NCBI GenBank assembly: GCA_030651575.1
Contig: JAUSFB010000049.1
Coordinates: 1-51,160, forward strand
DNA from: Phaeospirillum sp.
Lineage (GTDB): Bacteria; Pseudomonadota; Alphaproteobacteria; Rhodospirillales; Magnetospirillaceae
Direction: 5' to 3'
DNA: 51,160 nucleotides
Position numbers and translations under genes: made by a program. Of this stretch, positions 37,202-46,611 are shown piece after piece; position 1 is the first letter of the stretch; each line of letters opens with the position of its first letter. The notes under the pieces were generated by a model. The model searched no databases and had not been told where the DNA came from. It saw only the letters and a list, made by a program, of their open reading frames with translations.

Positions 37202-39078
37202 GCTGGGACAATCACGGCTTTGGCGGCAGCCTGCACGCATTTGCGTTCGATTTCACCACACGTCACGAGCAGCTTCGACATCTGCGCGCCGAGACTGGAC
37301 AGTTCACGAATCCGCTGCTCGACCGTGCGCTGCTTCGTCCGGCTCTCCTTGCGCTCGTCGGCGGCGCGCTCGGTCTCGGCCTTTTGAACATCGCGCATGC
37401 AGGAGTCCAGGCGGCGCTCCACATCCCGCCGCAACTCGTCGAAATAGGCCTGTATCCGGTTCATCTTCTCGCGCTGAACTTCCGCCACCAGCCGCTTGAA
37501 CTCCATGGACAGAGCTTCACGGACCCGTTCGAGTTCCTTGTCCATGCGGGCGCCATCCTGCTTGCGCCATGAGACGAAGGTGTAGGCAACGGCCATCAGG
37601 AATATGATGAAGAGAATCAGCATGACCGGACGGGTGCGGACGTTAAAGCCAAAGGCGGTGCCGGCCATGGACCCCACCATCAGCATCATGAAGACCGGCT
37701 GCCGTCCCTCGCTGATACGGCTGAAGAAGCCGCGCTTTGGCATTTCACCGCGATACCGAATTTCCAGACTGATCATTTCGATCATCTTGCGCCACAGTTC
37801 GCCCTCCTCCGGAATTGCCAGATTAAGCGAAACGGGCGACGCGGCGAACTGCAAGATCATCTGGTTGACTTGCGTCTCGACTTCTTTGAGGCTGGCGCGA
37901 AGGGCCGCGATATCGCCCTGCAAACGGCTGCGGAGCAAATCGCCGCAGCTGCGCGATAGAGAATCAAGGGTTTCCTGCCGCAGCCTGAGAATCAGGTTGC
38001 TTGGCGTCTCCTCGAACTCGATATCATCGGTCGATACCGCATCGATCGCTTGCTTGCACCCCTGGACGATGGCGCCCTGCGGCAAAGTCGCGTCACGATT
38101 GGCCTCGCCGATCTGCTCGACAATGCGCCGGAGATCGTCGGAGAAGAACACGCGGATACGGTCCATCTCACCGCGAAAGTCGCGGCCACGGGCCACGTCT
38201 TCGAAACTTCGCGCGGTGCGATCCTCTTTCATGCGCAATGCGTTGGATTGGCGCACCTCACGCTCGTACTGCCCGCCGAACGCCTCAAGCAGCAGCCGCA
38301 GACGCCGGCTTTCCCGGCAACAGATCAGCACCTGTCGCTGAACGGCATCGGGAGCGAAAAAGGGCGGCAGTGGGGCGGATTCATCATCGATCCCAATCTC
38401 GGGCAGCAATACGGGAATGGGGGGATAGGGGGGAGCCGGCAAAGCGGCGCCCAGCCGGACCGGCAGCACGGCGCCGATACCCGCCGAGAGTTCAGTCACC
38501 CCCTCGACCTCCTCGGAACTCCACGGAGTCCGACCACGCGCGCTGACCACCAGGCAGGTCTCGGCGATCAGATTTCCGACCAGACCGGGACGCTCGGCGA
38601 TGGCAGCCAGGTTGATCAGTCGGACACACCCGACCATCCTTCCGGCAACACAAGGCAGGGTCAATTGCACAAGGCGGGCGCGCGGCAACGCGCGGAGCGC
38701 CGCCGCACAGTCCTCGACATTACCGAAAGAGCCATGCCCACGACGATCGACCGTCAGGGTGATGTCGGCCTGGGGATGAAGCTCGACCTCGAAATTATCC
38801 GGAAATTCGGCAAGGCAACCGAACAGAAAGGCGGCCCCTCCCCCCGCCAACCAAGCCAGCGCCGGACCGCGCAAGTCCTGCGGCGCAGCCAGGATCACAC
38901 CAAAAGGAAGCGACACGCTTGGCGAAAGCTTCGCGAAGGAACCAAGCTTCTCGGTGAAAGGCCGCTCGGCCTGGGCGACCTCAAGCTGTTCGCTGACAAA
39001 CATGGCTTGACGCGCGGTACTGGCCATTTCTCCCAGAAGTTGGCGAACTGTTTCCATAATCCCCGACCCCATCTCCAT
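37198..39078 (-). CDS. Membrane coiled-coil protein, possible degenerate dynamin-like protein
   Basis: A 626-residue protein without an assigned family. The first 220 residues alternate strands and helices like a G domain. GVILAAPQDLRGPALAWLAG sits where a P-loop would be but lacks GxxxxGK(S/T). RLINLAAIAERPGLVGNLIA and CLVVSARGRTPWSSEEVEGV resemble the DxPG switch and following strand of dynamin-like GTPases. A long helical stalk (about 245-450) leads to two membrane helices at about 463-500 (FMMLMVGSMAGTAFGF and RPVMLILFIIFLMAVAYTFV). A second charged coiled coil follows to the end. The layout is dynamin-like but nucleotide binding seems lost. It is translationally coupled to the Hsp70. Starts at 39072 or 39057 are also possible. 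Confidence 0.6.
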   Translation of the reverse strand: MEMGSGIMETVRQLLGEMASTARQAMFVSEQLEVAQAERPFTEKLGSFAKLSPSVSLPFGVILAAPQDLRGPALAWLAGGGAAFLFGCLAEFPDNFEVELHPQADITLTVDRRGHGSFGNVEDCAAALRALPRARLVQLTLPCVAGRMVGCVRLINLAAIAERPGLVGNLIAETCLVVSARGRTPWSSEEVEGVTELSAGIGAVLPVRLGAALPAPPYPPIPVLLPEIGIDDESAPLPPFFAPDAVQRQVLICCRESRRLRLLLEAFGGQYEREVRQSNALRMKEDRTARSFEDVARGRDFRGEMDRIRVFFSDDLRRIVEQIGEANRDATLPQGAIVQGCKQAIDAVSTDDIEFEETPSNLILRLRQETLDSLSRSCGDLLRSRLQGDIAALRASLKEVETQVNQMILQFAASPVSLNLAIPEEGELWRKMIEMISLEIRYRGEMPKRGFFSRISEGRQPVFMMLMVGSMAGTAFGFNVRTRPVMLILFIIFLMAVAYTFVSWRKQDGARMDKELERVREALSMEFKRLVAEVQREKMNRIQAYFDELRRDVERRLDSCMRDVQKAETERAADERKESRTKQRTVEQRIRELSSLGAQMSKLLVTCGEIERKCVQAAAKAVIVPA

Positions 39079-39275
39079 TAACAGGCTTCATTCGACCGAA
39101 TAAGCGGCTTGAAATCAAGGGGTATAGCTGGACTCCCGCGAATCCCGGCAAGCATGCGAACACCAGAAAAATCAATTTTATTCTTAATTGAATGATTCAT
39201 GGGGGAGCATTAACATCACTAAAAATATTGTGGTTGAATGCTGCAATGCAATACTGCCGTGAGGGGGGACGGAAG

Positions 39276-40259
39276 ATGGCCTGCGGGGTGAAGATTGTCT
39301 TGGGCGAGAGTGCGGGCCTACCGGGAGGGCAGGCCGCCGTCACAATAATCGGTCTACAGCTGTCAGTTCCTCCTGCGGCCGTCCGCTTCGTTATCGCCGA
39401 AGATTGCTTCCAAGGCCGGTACTTGTCGCCGCAGGGGTGGAACGCCGCTGTCGATTGGCTGATCCCCGAACTCGTGGATGCGACCTCCAACCGGGTCAAC
39501 CTCGTAATGCGCGGCGATCTCGTCGCCTTGATTCCGCCCGGCGCGCCACTGAAATTCGGACTGTCCTTCGACGGCCAGAGCCTTGTCACCACGGCACGCT
39601 TCTTCTGGCCATCGGCCGCAGAGACCGGCCCCGCCCCCTCCCCCTCGACCGGATATGCACCGCCCCAAACAGCCTATCCGCAACAGCCGACGGCTTATCC
39701 GCAGGCCCCCCCTCCCCCGCCCGTCATGCCGGAAGCATCGGTTCATGCCGCGTCTTTGCCGGCAGCCCCCCGCGCCACGGCCATTTTCGGCGACAGGCGG
39801 GTTCGGATCGCGGCGGCGGCGGTTCTGGTTCTGGCCGCCGGCGGCGGCGGTGCCGCCATCATGTCCGCCAGTTCATCCGGCCCGGGGACCGCCAAACCCA
39901 CTGTCGCCGCCTCGCTCCCTCCGGGGTCGCCCGCCGAGATGTTCGCGCGCGGCAATGATCTGCGGAACAAGGGACAGGCGGGAGACGCCTTCCTGATCTT
40001 CCGCGAGGCGGCGCGCTCGGGCCACGCCCCATCGGCCGTCGCGGTTGGGCGCATGTATGACCCGGTGGTGTTCGGGCAGGAGCCCTCGCCGTTCTCGGTA
40101 GCCAACCCCGCCAAAGCCGTCGAATGGTACAAGCAGGCCCAAGACCTGGGCAACACCGAGGCGACACAGCGCTTCGCCCAACTGGTGGAGTGGCTCAAAA
40201 CCAGGGCGCAGGCCAATGATGCGGCCGCGACCGAGATTTTGGCAGGTCTTCGGCAATGA
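39276..40259 (+). CDS. Membrane-anchored Sel1/TPR-like protein
   Basis: A 327-residue protein. The N-terminal domain (about 1-110) is a compact beta-rich unit (KIVLGESAGLPGGQAAVTII onward) that I do not recognise. A proline/glutamine/tyrosine-rich linker (AYPQQPTAYPQAPPPPP) follows, then one membrane helix at about 173-193 ([20 protein letters not shown]). The C-terminal part has Sel1/TPR-like helices: EMFARGNDLRNKGQAGDAFL, APSAVAVGRMYDP and AKAVEWYKQAQDLGNTEATQ. So the repeats are probably periplasmic and the first domain cytoplasmic. It is the first gene of the operon; the stop overlaps the VWA gene start as ATGA. The ATG at 39276 follows GGGGGGACGGAAG. Confidence 0.7.
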   Translation: MACGVKIVLGESAGLPGGQAAVTIIGLQLSVPPAAVRFVIAEDCFQGRYLSPQGWNAAVDWLIPELVDATSNRVNLVMRGDLVALIPPGAPLKFGLSFDGQSLVTTARFFWPSAAETGPAPSPSTGYAPPQTAYPQQPTAYPQAPPPPPVMPEASVHAASLPAAPRATAIFGDRRVRIAAAAVLVLAAGGGGAAIMSASSSGPGTAKPTVAASLPPGSPAEMFARGNDLRNKGQAGDAFLIFREAARSGHAPSAVAVGRMYDPVVFGQEPSPFSVANPAKAVEWYKQAQDLGNTEATQRFAQLVEWLKTRAQANDAAATEILAGLRQ

Positions 40260-42253
40260 CGACAAGACGGGGTTCCGCGACATCGTTACTCGTTGGGCTG
40301 GCCTTTGTCATGGCCGGACTCTTGCCCGCGTCGCCGGCAGCGGCGGCTGAACCGGCGCCGCTGCTCATGGAAGGAAAAAAGAGCCTGTACCAGCGGGTCC
40401 TCACCCGCCCGGGGGCGATACTGGTTGCCCAGCCCGGCGCGACGGAGGGCAAGGCGCAAGCCCCCTTCACCATCTTCTATGTGTTCGAGCGCAAGGTGGT
40501 GGATGGCGCTTCCTGGCTGCGCGTCGCGACCGCCAGTCGCGGCAACGGCGACGGCTGGATCAGGGCTGACGCCAGCATCGACTGGAAGCAGTCCATCGTC
40601 GTCGCCTTCGCCAATCCGGCGGGCCGCAACCGTCTGGTCCTCTACAAGGACCGCAAGTTCCTGACCGACCTGATGGAATCACCCGAAGCGATCAAGAAAT
40701 CGGACGCCGTCATGGCCCAGGCGGTGCTCCCCAACCGACCCGCCGATTTTCCCGCCATGGCGGTCGAACCCGCCAATTACATCGACTTCACCAAGAACTT
40801 CTACCTGCTGCCAATCCTCGACGCGGACGAGATCTACCTTGCCAGCGGCTTTACCTCCCGCCTGCTTAAAGTCGCCTCGGTAACGGCGGAAGAGACCGCC
40901 GGACCAGCCGCGAAGCCGCCCCCCGCGACCAAAACGACGGCTGCCGCAGTCCAGAAGACGGCAGATAACGCCCTGGCTAAATTCGACACCGGAGTCGTGT
41001 TCGTGGTCGACGCCACCACGTCGATGGATCCCTACATCGAACGGACCCGCTCCGCCGTCGCCAAGATCTCGGGAGCGATCAGGACGGCGGGGCTGACCAA
41101 CCGGGTCGCCTTTGGCCTGACGGGATTCCGAGATGACCCCAAGGCGGTTCCCGGCATCGAATATCTGACGCGCACTTTCATCGATCTTCACGAGGGCAGG
41201 GATCTGGACAAGTTCGCGGCGAAGGCAGCGAACCTGACCGCCACGAAAGTATCCAGCCGGCGCTTTAGCGAGGATTGCTTCGCCGGCCTGATCGAGGCGA
41301 TCAACAAGATGGACTGGTCGGGGTTCGGAGGCCGCTACATCATTCTGATCACCGATGCCGGCCCCCGCCCGGGCAAGGACCCCTTCGCCGCCACCGGCCT
41401 CGACACCGCCGGATTGCGACAGTTGGCGGCCGATAAGGGGATCGCCATCTATGTCGTGCACCTGCTGACCCCGGCGGGGAAAAACGACCATGAATACGCC
41501 GCCGGACAATACAAGGAATTAGCGGCCATTCCGCAGGGCAACCTCTATTACGGAGTCCAGGCCGGCGACATCAACAAATTCGGCCAGGCCATCGAAACGC
41601 TGTCGGCTCAACTGGTCGAACAGGTCAATCAGGTCAGCAAGGGCAAGTCCCCCACGCGCAAGGCCGAACCGGGCGATCTGGGCCGGTTGCAGGAGAACTC
41701 CGAACGGGTCGCCACCGCCATGAAGCTCGCCTATCTGGGACGGGCCGAAGGCACCAAGGCGCCACCGGTGTTCGAGGCGTGGATGGCCGACCGCGATCCC
41801 GGCAACGCGTCGGTTCCCGCCCTGGAGGTTCGTATCCTCCTCACCAAGAACCAGCTCAGCGATTTGCAGGATAGCCTGAAGGCGATCATCGCCGCCGGCG
41901 AAAAGGGCCAAGTATCGCCGCAGACATTCTTTGACCAGATCAAAAGCGCAGCCGCGACTCTCAGCCGCACCCCCGAGCAGGTCGCCAAGGGAAATGCGCG
42001 TTCACTGGCCGCGACCGGGCTGCTGGGCGAATATCTGGACGGGCTGCCCTACAAAAGCAAGGTGATGAACGTCACCCAGGATATGTGGCTCAGTTGGTCG
42101 GTGGGCGAACAGCAATCCTTCCTCGATGGCCTCGAAGCCAAGGTCAAGCTCTACCAGCAGTTCCACGATGATGTCGACCGCTGGGTCGTTCTGGACGGTG
42201 GGCGGGTCAAGGGTGACGCCGTCTATCCGGTGCCCCTCGATGCCCTGCCTTAA
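40256..42253 (+). CDS. Exported von Willebrand factor A (VWA) domain protein, PpkA-type
   Basis: A 665-residue periplasmic protein. A signal peptide is present (SLLVGLAFVMAGLLPASPAA). An SH3-like region is suggested at about 40-110. The VWA domain (about 240-440) starts with VVFVVDATTSMDPYIERTRS, whose DATTS is a DxTxS variant of the MIDAS metal motif. It continues with RVAFGLTGFRDDP and YIILITDAGPRPGKDP. This VWA version with MDPYIERTR is close to the one at the C-terminus of the type VI secretion kinase PpkA. Here it is an independent secreted protein in a kinase operon, which suggests PpkA's modules are split between genes. The C-terminal 200 residues are helical. The start overlaps the Sel1-like gene stop. 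Confidence 0.82.
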   Translation: MTTRRGSATSLLVGLAFVMAGLLPASPAAAAEPAPLLMEGKKSLYQRVLTRPGAILVAQPGATEGKAQAPFTIFYVFERKVVDGASWLRVATASRGNGDGWIRADASIDWKQSIVVAFANPAGRNRLVLYKDRKFLTDLMESPEAIKKSDAVMAQAVLPNRPADFPAMAVEPANYIDFTKNFYLLPILDADEIYLASGFTSRLLKVASVTAEETAGPAAKPPPATKTTAAAVQKTADNALAKFDTGVVFVVDATTSMDPYIERTRSAVAKISGAIRTAGLTNRVAFGLTGFRDDPKAVPGIEYLTRTFIDLHEGRDLDKFAAKAANLTATKVSSRRFSEDCFAGLIEAINKMDWSGFGGRYIILITDAGPRPGKDPFAATGLDTAGLRQLAADKGIAIYVVHLLTPAGKNDHEYAAGQYKELAAIPQGNLYYGVQAGDINKFGQAIETLSAQLVEQVNQVSKGKSPTRKAEPGDLGRLQENSERVATAMKLAYLGRAEGTKAPPVFEAWMADRDPGNASVPALEVRILLTKNQLSDLQDSLKAIIAAGEKGQVSPQTFFDQIKSAAATLSRTPEQVAKGNARSLAATGLLGEYLDGLPYKSKVMNVTQDMWLSWSVGEQQSFLDGLEAKVKLYQQFHDDVDRWVVLDGGRVKGDAVYPVPLDALP

Positions 42254-42271
42254 CGACTGAGGTCGCCGCTC

Positions 42272-43012
42272 ATGCCCTGCCCGATGTTTCTGCTGGAGGA
42301 TGTGACCAAGGAGCGGCACGCGACCGGCGGCGCGCCGGCGTTCCAATTGGAGGTGCCGCTGTTCAGGGTCCAGACCGGCGAACGCGTCGCTCTGGTCGGG
42401 CCAAGCGGATGCGGCAAAAGCACATTGATGGACTTGCTGGTCTTTACCATGAGGCCGACCGCGTCCCACCGCTTTTTGTTCCGCCACCAGCCCGGTTCCG
42501 AGGCTGATATCGGCGCGTTGTGGCATGACGATGCGGTCGATGCGCTGGGTGATCTGCGCAAGCGCAACATCGGAATCGTGCTTCAGACCGGCGGACTGCT
42601 TCCCTTTCTGACGGCTGGCGAGAACATCCAGCTTCCCCGTCGCCTGACCGGCCGGACGGATGACGCCGTCATCAATACGGTTATCGACAGGCTGGGCATC
42701 CGGCACCTTCTCGGAAAGAAGCCGGGCAAGCTGTCGGTGGGAGAGCGTCAGCGGACCTCCATTGCCCGCGCGCTGGCCCACGATCCGATCCTGGTGATCG
42801 CCGACGAACCGACCGCGTCGCTGGACGAGGAGACCGCCACCGAGACCATGAGCCTGCTGACCGATCTGGTGGAACGGTTGGGAGTGACCCTGATCTTGTC
42901 GACTCACGACACCCGGCTGGTGGAACGCTATGGCTTCCGCCAGGCCCAACACGATCACCGTCCGTCCGGCGGCGGGCATCCGGCCATCTCGCGCTTCTGG
43001 TACGACGCATGA
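42272..43012 (+). CDS. ABC transporter ATPase, LolD/MacB-like (TagT-like)
   Basis: A 246-residue nucleotide-binding subunit. Walker A is GPSGCGKST at about residues 47-55, the Q loop is VLQTGGLLPFLTAGENIQLP, the signature is LSVGERQR, Walker B is LVIADEPTAS, and the H loop is ILSTHD. The class is that of LolD, MacB and FtsE, which power mechanical work on the envelope rather than import. It pairs with the permease that overlaps it by ATGA. In Pseudomonas the equivalent pair, TagT and TagS, acts upstream of PpkA, and the same neighbours are found here. The ATG at 42272 follows GAGG. Confidence 0.92.
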   Translation: MPCPMFLLEDVTKERHATGGAPAFQLEVPLFRVQTGERVALVGPSGCGKSTLMDLLVFTMRPTASHRFLFRHQPGSEADIGALWHDDAVDALGDLRKRNIGIVLQTGGLLPFLTAGENIQLPRRLTGRTDDAVINTVIDRLGIRHLLGKKPGKLSVGERQRTSIARALAHDPILVIADEPTASLDEETATETMSLLTDLVERLGVTLILSTHDTRLVERYGFRQAQHDHRPSGGGHPAISRFWYDA

Positions 43013-44232
43013 CCGGCCGGGGAGAGATCCCGACCGTGTTTCGGCTGTCCCTGGCCGATTACCGGCACGAGTGGCAGCTTTCCGTCTGCCTGATCGTCGC
43101 CCTGGTGGCTGTGCTGGCCCCCCTCTTCATTCTTTTCGGGCTCAAAAGCGGACTGATCGACACCCTTGCCGGCCGGTTGATCCAAGACCCCCATACCCGC
43201 GAAATCAAGTTGGTTGGCGCAGCGAAGCTGAATGACGAATGGTTCGGCGCCATGCGCTCGCGGCCGGGCGTCGCCTTTCTGGTACCCAGCACGCGGAGCA
43301 TCGCCGCCACCGTCGTTCTTCGCAACCCCGCCAATTCAGCATTCTGGACCACGGCGGAACTCATCGCCACCGCGGCCGGAGACCCGCTTTTGGCGGATAT
43401 CCCCGGAGCGGAACCGGCGGCCGACCAGTTGGTGCTGTCCCGCGCGGCGGCATCCCGGTTGAACGTCAAGGCGGGCGACCGCGTCGAAGCAAACCTGTCG
43501 CGCCAGCGTCATGGCCAGAGCGAGGTCGTGACTTTCCCGCTGACGGTAAAAGCGGTGGCGGCGGAGGCGGCGTTCGACCGCCCAGGCGCCTTCGCGCCCC
43601 TGGGCCTGCTGATCGATCTTGAAGACTACCGCGACGGGGTTATGGTCGGCCATCGCGGATGGGAGGGAAGCGCGCCGGAGGGCGCCACCAGGCTGTTCTC
43701 GGGTTTCCGCCTTTACGCCCGATCGATCCACGATGTCGCCGCGCTGGGCGACGCGCTACGGGCGCAGTCGAGGGAAGTCCGCACCAAAGCGGCGGAAATC
43801 GCCACCATGCAGGACCTCGACCGCAATCTTGGGACTATCTTCTGGCTGGTGGCGGCGGTCGCCGGCTTGGGCTACTCGGTTTCCCTCGGGGCCAATCTGT
43901 GGGCGGGGGTCGAGCGCAAGCGCAAGGATCTCGCGGTAATGCGCCTGCTGGGGTTACGGACGACCAGTCTGGTGTGGTTCCCCTTGTCCCAGGCGCTGGT
44001 CACCAGCCTGTTGGGAACGGCGGTGGCCGGCGCCATCGCCCTCGTCATGGCAGGCCTGCTCAACCACCTCTTCGTCATCAGCGAATGGCCCGATGGGGTG
44101 ACGTGTCTCATTCTTGCCCCCCATGTGGCGGTCGGACTGGTCGCCACATTGCTCTCGACGACGATCCCGGCGATCCTGGCCGGGCGTCGGGCCAGCCGGG
44201 TCGATCCCGCAGACAGCCTGCGTGAGGTTTGA
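43009..44232 (+). CDS. ABC transporter permease, FtsX/MacB type (TagS-like)
   Basis: A 407-residue integral membrane subunit. It has the FtsX/MacB layout: one N-terminal helix (LSVCLIVALVAVLAPLFILF), a large periplasmic domain of about 220 residues, and three C-terminal helices. These include FWLVAAVAGLGYSVSLGANL and LVTSLLGTAVAGAIALVMAG. The coupling segment RKRKDLAVMRLLGLRTTSLV and the terminal PADSLREV are family marks. It does not look like a solute importer; such permeases transmit ATP-driven motion to the periplasm. The next gene, an FGE-like protein, begins immediately after the stop. Confidence 0.87.
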   Translation: MTGRGEIPTVFRLSLADYRHEWQLSVCLIVALVAVLAPLFILFGLKSGLIDTLAGRLIQDPHTREIKLVGAAKLNDEWFGAMRSRPGVAFLVPSTRSIAATVVLRNPANSAFWTTAELIATAAGDPLLADIPGAEPAADQLVLSRAAASRLNVKAGDRVEANLSRQRHGQSEVVTFPLTVKAVAAEAAFDRPGAFAPLGLLIDLEDYRDGVMVGHRGWEGSAPEGATRLFSGFRLYARSIHDVAALGDALRAQSREVRTKAAEIATMQDLDRNLGTIFWLVAAVAGLGYSVSLGANLWAGVERKRKDLAVMRLLGLRTTSLVWFPLSQALVTSLLGTAVAGAIALVMAGLLNHLFVISEWPDGVTCLILAPHVAVGLVATLLSTTIPAILAGRRASRVDPADSLREV

Positions 44233-45846
44233 ATGTTCCCACCGCTCCGCCCCCTCATTGCCATCGCCGCCGCCCTTCTCGTTCAGGCGGCTCCGGCCGG
44301 CGCGGCGCCGTCAAAGCAAAGCGCCGCGCCCCAGCTTCCAAAAGGAGTGACCTGGGAGGAGAAATTCTACAACCCCAAGCCCGACAAAGACGATCTGGTG
44401 CTACCGATGCCCTGCGGCGGCGCCATGGTCTTCCGTCGGGTCGTGGTTCCCGGAGCCGGCCTCCTCGACGACCGGCGGGTGGTGCTGGGAGGCGACGACG
44501 AGAGGTTCGACATCGCCGAACGCACCCGCCAGGAATATGTGATGGGCGGATTCTCGGTCCCAAAGAAGCCGGAAGAGCGTCACTTCTGGCTCGCGAAATA
44601 CGAGGTGTCCCAACTCCAATCGGCCGCCATGGCCGGCGGCGAATGCCCCAGCCCCTCCATGCGCCAGCGCCTGCCCGCGGTGGGAGCCGGCTGGTTCGAC
44701 GCCGTGCGCTTTGGTCATGCCTATACCGGCTGGCTGATGCAAAACGCGTTCGACCTGTTGCCGCGCGAGGATGGTCAACCCGGTTTCCTGCGCCTGCCCA
44801 CCGAAGTGGAATGGGAATACGCCGCCCGGGGCGGCGTGGCGGTCGGGGAAGCCGATTTCCAGTCGAAGACGTTCCCGACGCCCGATGGGTTGCACGCCCA
44901 CGCCTGGTATCAAGGCACCGAATCGGCCAACGGCAAGCTTCAGCTTACCGGCTTGCTGTCCGCCAATCCGCTCGGCCTTTACGATATGCTAGGCAATGCC
45001 GAGGAAATCGTCCTCGATCCTTTCCGGATCAACAAACTCAACCGGCTGCATGGCCAAGCCGGCGCCTTTGTCACCAAGGGCGGACACTACCTCACCAACA
45101 AGGACGAGATTCGCTCGTCCTACCGTCGCGAATACGCCCATTTCGATATGACCAAACGCGCCGCCAGCCAAGTGGAAACCATCGGTTTCCGACTGGCGCT
45201 GGCGGCCCCGGTCATCACCGACCGTAACCGTCTGGCGACCTTGCGAAAAGAGTGGCTGGCGCTTCCATCCAGCCGGGCCATCGGCGGCGAAGCAATCAAG
45301 GATCCGGTCGAGAATCTCGATCGAATCGCCCAGGGCCTCGGCGACCTGGACCTTCGCCACCGCCTACAGGCGGTCGGCAACGATCTGAAAGGCACAATCG
45401 CCGCCCGCAACGAACAGCAAGACCGCGCCATCAGGGCAGCGGTCCGGCTGGGGGCGTTCCTGGGCGAAAAGATCGAGGACGACAGCCGCAGGCTGGCCGG
45501 CATCCGCAAGGCGATCGAAGGCGTGAGCAATATCGCCAAACAAGGCGCCGATGTCGGCGACCGCGAGGAACGCTTCCGCAAAAGCCTGGAGGCGTCACAG
45601 GCCATCTTGAACGACACCATCAACTACTACGCCGACACGGTTACCTCAACCGCCACCGACTATGACGGCGGGATCGTCGAGGCACAACGCAAGACACTGA
45701 CGGCGGAATTGGGAAACGGAAAACTCGCATCGCTCATTCCCTACGCCGATATTTTCGCCAGGCACGTCCTGAACTTTCAGCGCAGCCGAAAACAAACGCC
45801 TGGAGTGTGGGCGGCTGAAATCTCTGGGGAGAGGAAAAGCCAATGA
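44233..45846 (+). CDS. Exported FGE-sulfatase (SUMF1)-like protein (TagR-like)
   Basis: A 537-residue exported protein. The signal peptide is LIAIAAALLVQAAPAGAA. A formylglycine-generating-enzyme-like domain (about 85-320) shows FWLAKYEVSQLQ, FLRLPTEVEWEYAARGG, GLYDMLGNAEEIVLDPF, GGHYLT, SSYRREY and IGFRLAL, which is the family order. The copper-binding cysteine pair of true FGE is not evident, so catalysis is unlikely. In Pseudomonas, TagR has this fold and activates the PpkA kinase from the periplasm. The C-terminal 200 residues form a helical region with repeated NDLKGT and RRLAGIRKAIEGV-type helices. It starts right after the permease and overlaps the lipoprotein by ATGA. Confidence 0.85.
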   Translation: MFPPLRPLIAIAAALLVQAAPAGAAPSKQSAAPQLPKGVTWEEKFYNPKPDKDDLVLPMPCGGAMVFRRVVVPGAGLLDDRRVVLGGDDERFDIAERTRQEYVMGGFSVPKKPEERHFWLAKYEVSQLQSAAMAGGECPSPSMRQRLPAVGAGWFDAVRFGHAYTGWLMQNAFDLLPREDGQPGFLRLPTEVEWEYAARGGVAVGEADFQSKTFPTPDGLHAHAWYQGTESANGKLQLTGLLSANPLGLYDMLGNAEEIVLDPFRINKLNRLHGQAGAFVTKGGHYLTNKDEIRSSYRREYAHFDMTKRAASQVETIGFRLALAAPVITDRNRLATLRKEWLALPSSRAIGGEAIKDPVENLDRIAQGLGDLDLRHRLQAVGNDLKGTIAARNEQQDRAIRAAVRLGAFLGEKIEDDSRRLAGIRKAIEGVSNIAKQGADVGDREERFRKSLEASQAILNDTINYYADTVTSTATDYDGGIVEAQRKTLTAELGNGKLASLIPYADIFARHVLNFQRSRKQTPGVWAAEISGERKSQ

Positions 45847-46607
45847 CCGATACCAAAAAGACTTTGGGGAAAACAAAATGGGCGAAAGCCCCCATCTGCG
45901 CCGTGCTGGCGGCCAGCGTCATGCTGTCGGCCTGCGCCCAGATGCCGAAAAACTGGCCCGACCTTGCGGCAACGTCCGAGCCGACCACACCCGGCCAAGT
46001 CGAACTGGCGAAATCGACGACTGATTTTGGGACCACCGTCGCCGGGGGAGCCGCCGCCGGCGCCGCCGTCGGCAGCCTCCTCGGCTATGCCTTTGGAGGA
46101 ACCTCCGGCCTTATCATGGGCGTCGCATCCGGTCTTGTCGCCGGCAGCTTGGCTGGCTACTACGTGGCGGACGAGAAGGAAAAATACGCCAAGATGGAGG
46201 ACAAGCTCGACGTGTTGGTGGCCGATCTACAGGGCCAGAACACCAAGCTTGCCCAGATGGTCACGTCGTCGGAAACGATGGTCGCCGAGGAACTGCGCAG
46301 CCTTGAGGAAATCAACGCCCAGTATCAGGCCGGCAAAGCCTCCAAGGAACAGGTCCTCGCCCGAATTCAGGAAGCGAACACCAGCAAAGCGCTGATCAAA
46401 AAGGCGATGGATCAGGTCGATGCCCGTCGGGTCAAGCTGATCGAAAATAACAGCAAGTACAGGGTCGAAAATCCCAAAGCGGACCCGGGAAAAGTCGCGG
46501 CCTATGATGCCGAATTCGCGAAATTCAACCAAGGCCGTGCCTCGCTCGATCAAAACCTGTCCAGCCTCGACACCCTGGTGTCGTCGATCAAGCTGGAAAA
46601 GAGCTGA
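45843..46607 (+). CDS. Lipoprotein with glycine-zipper and coiled coil (possible TagQ role)
   Basis: A 254-residue lipoprotein. The signal ends in the lipobox LSAC, with the cysteine at about residue 31 followed by AQ. A residue other than Asp at +2 favours the outer membrane. Residues about 68-103 form a glycine-zipper membrane-active segment (GGAAAGAAVGSLLGYAFGG, then LIMGVASGLVAGSLAGYY). A long helical coiled coil follows to the end. The place next to the ABC/FGE genes makes it a candidate for the role of TagQ, the outer-membrane lipoprotein of the PpkA pathway, but no sequence kinship with TagQ is claimed. The start overlaps the preceding stop as ATGA. Confidence 0.75.
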   Translation: MTDTKKTLGKTKWAKAPICAVLAASVMLSACAQMPKNWPDLAATSEPTTPGQVELAKSTTDFGTTVAGGAAAGAAVGSLLGYAFGGTSGLIMGVASGLVAGSLAGYYVADEKEKYAKMEDKLDVLVADLQGQNTKLAQMVTSSETMVAEELRSLEEINAQYQAGKASKEQVLARIQEANTSKALIKKAMDQVDARRVKLIENNSKYRVENPKADPGKVAAYDAEFAKFNQGRASLDQNLSSLDTLVSSIKLEKS

Positions 46608-46611
46608 TCCG

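Noticed and set aside
35447-39275. A duplicated tRNA-Lys 3' end (attR) for the integrated element
   Set aside because: I looked for the T-arm and acceptor sequence (TTCGAATCC, TGCACCCACCA) and found no second copy, so no attachment site is called.
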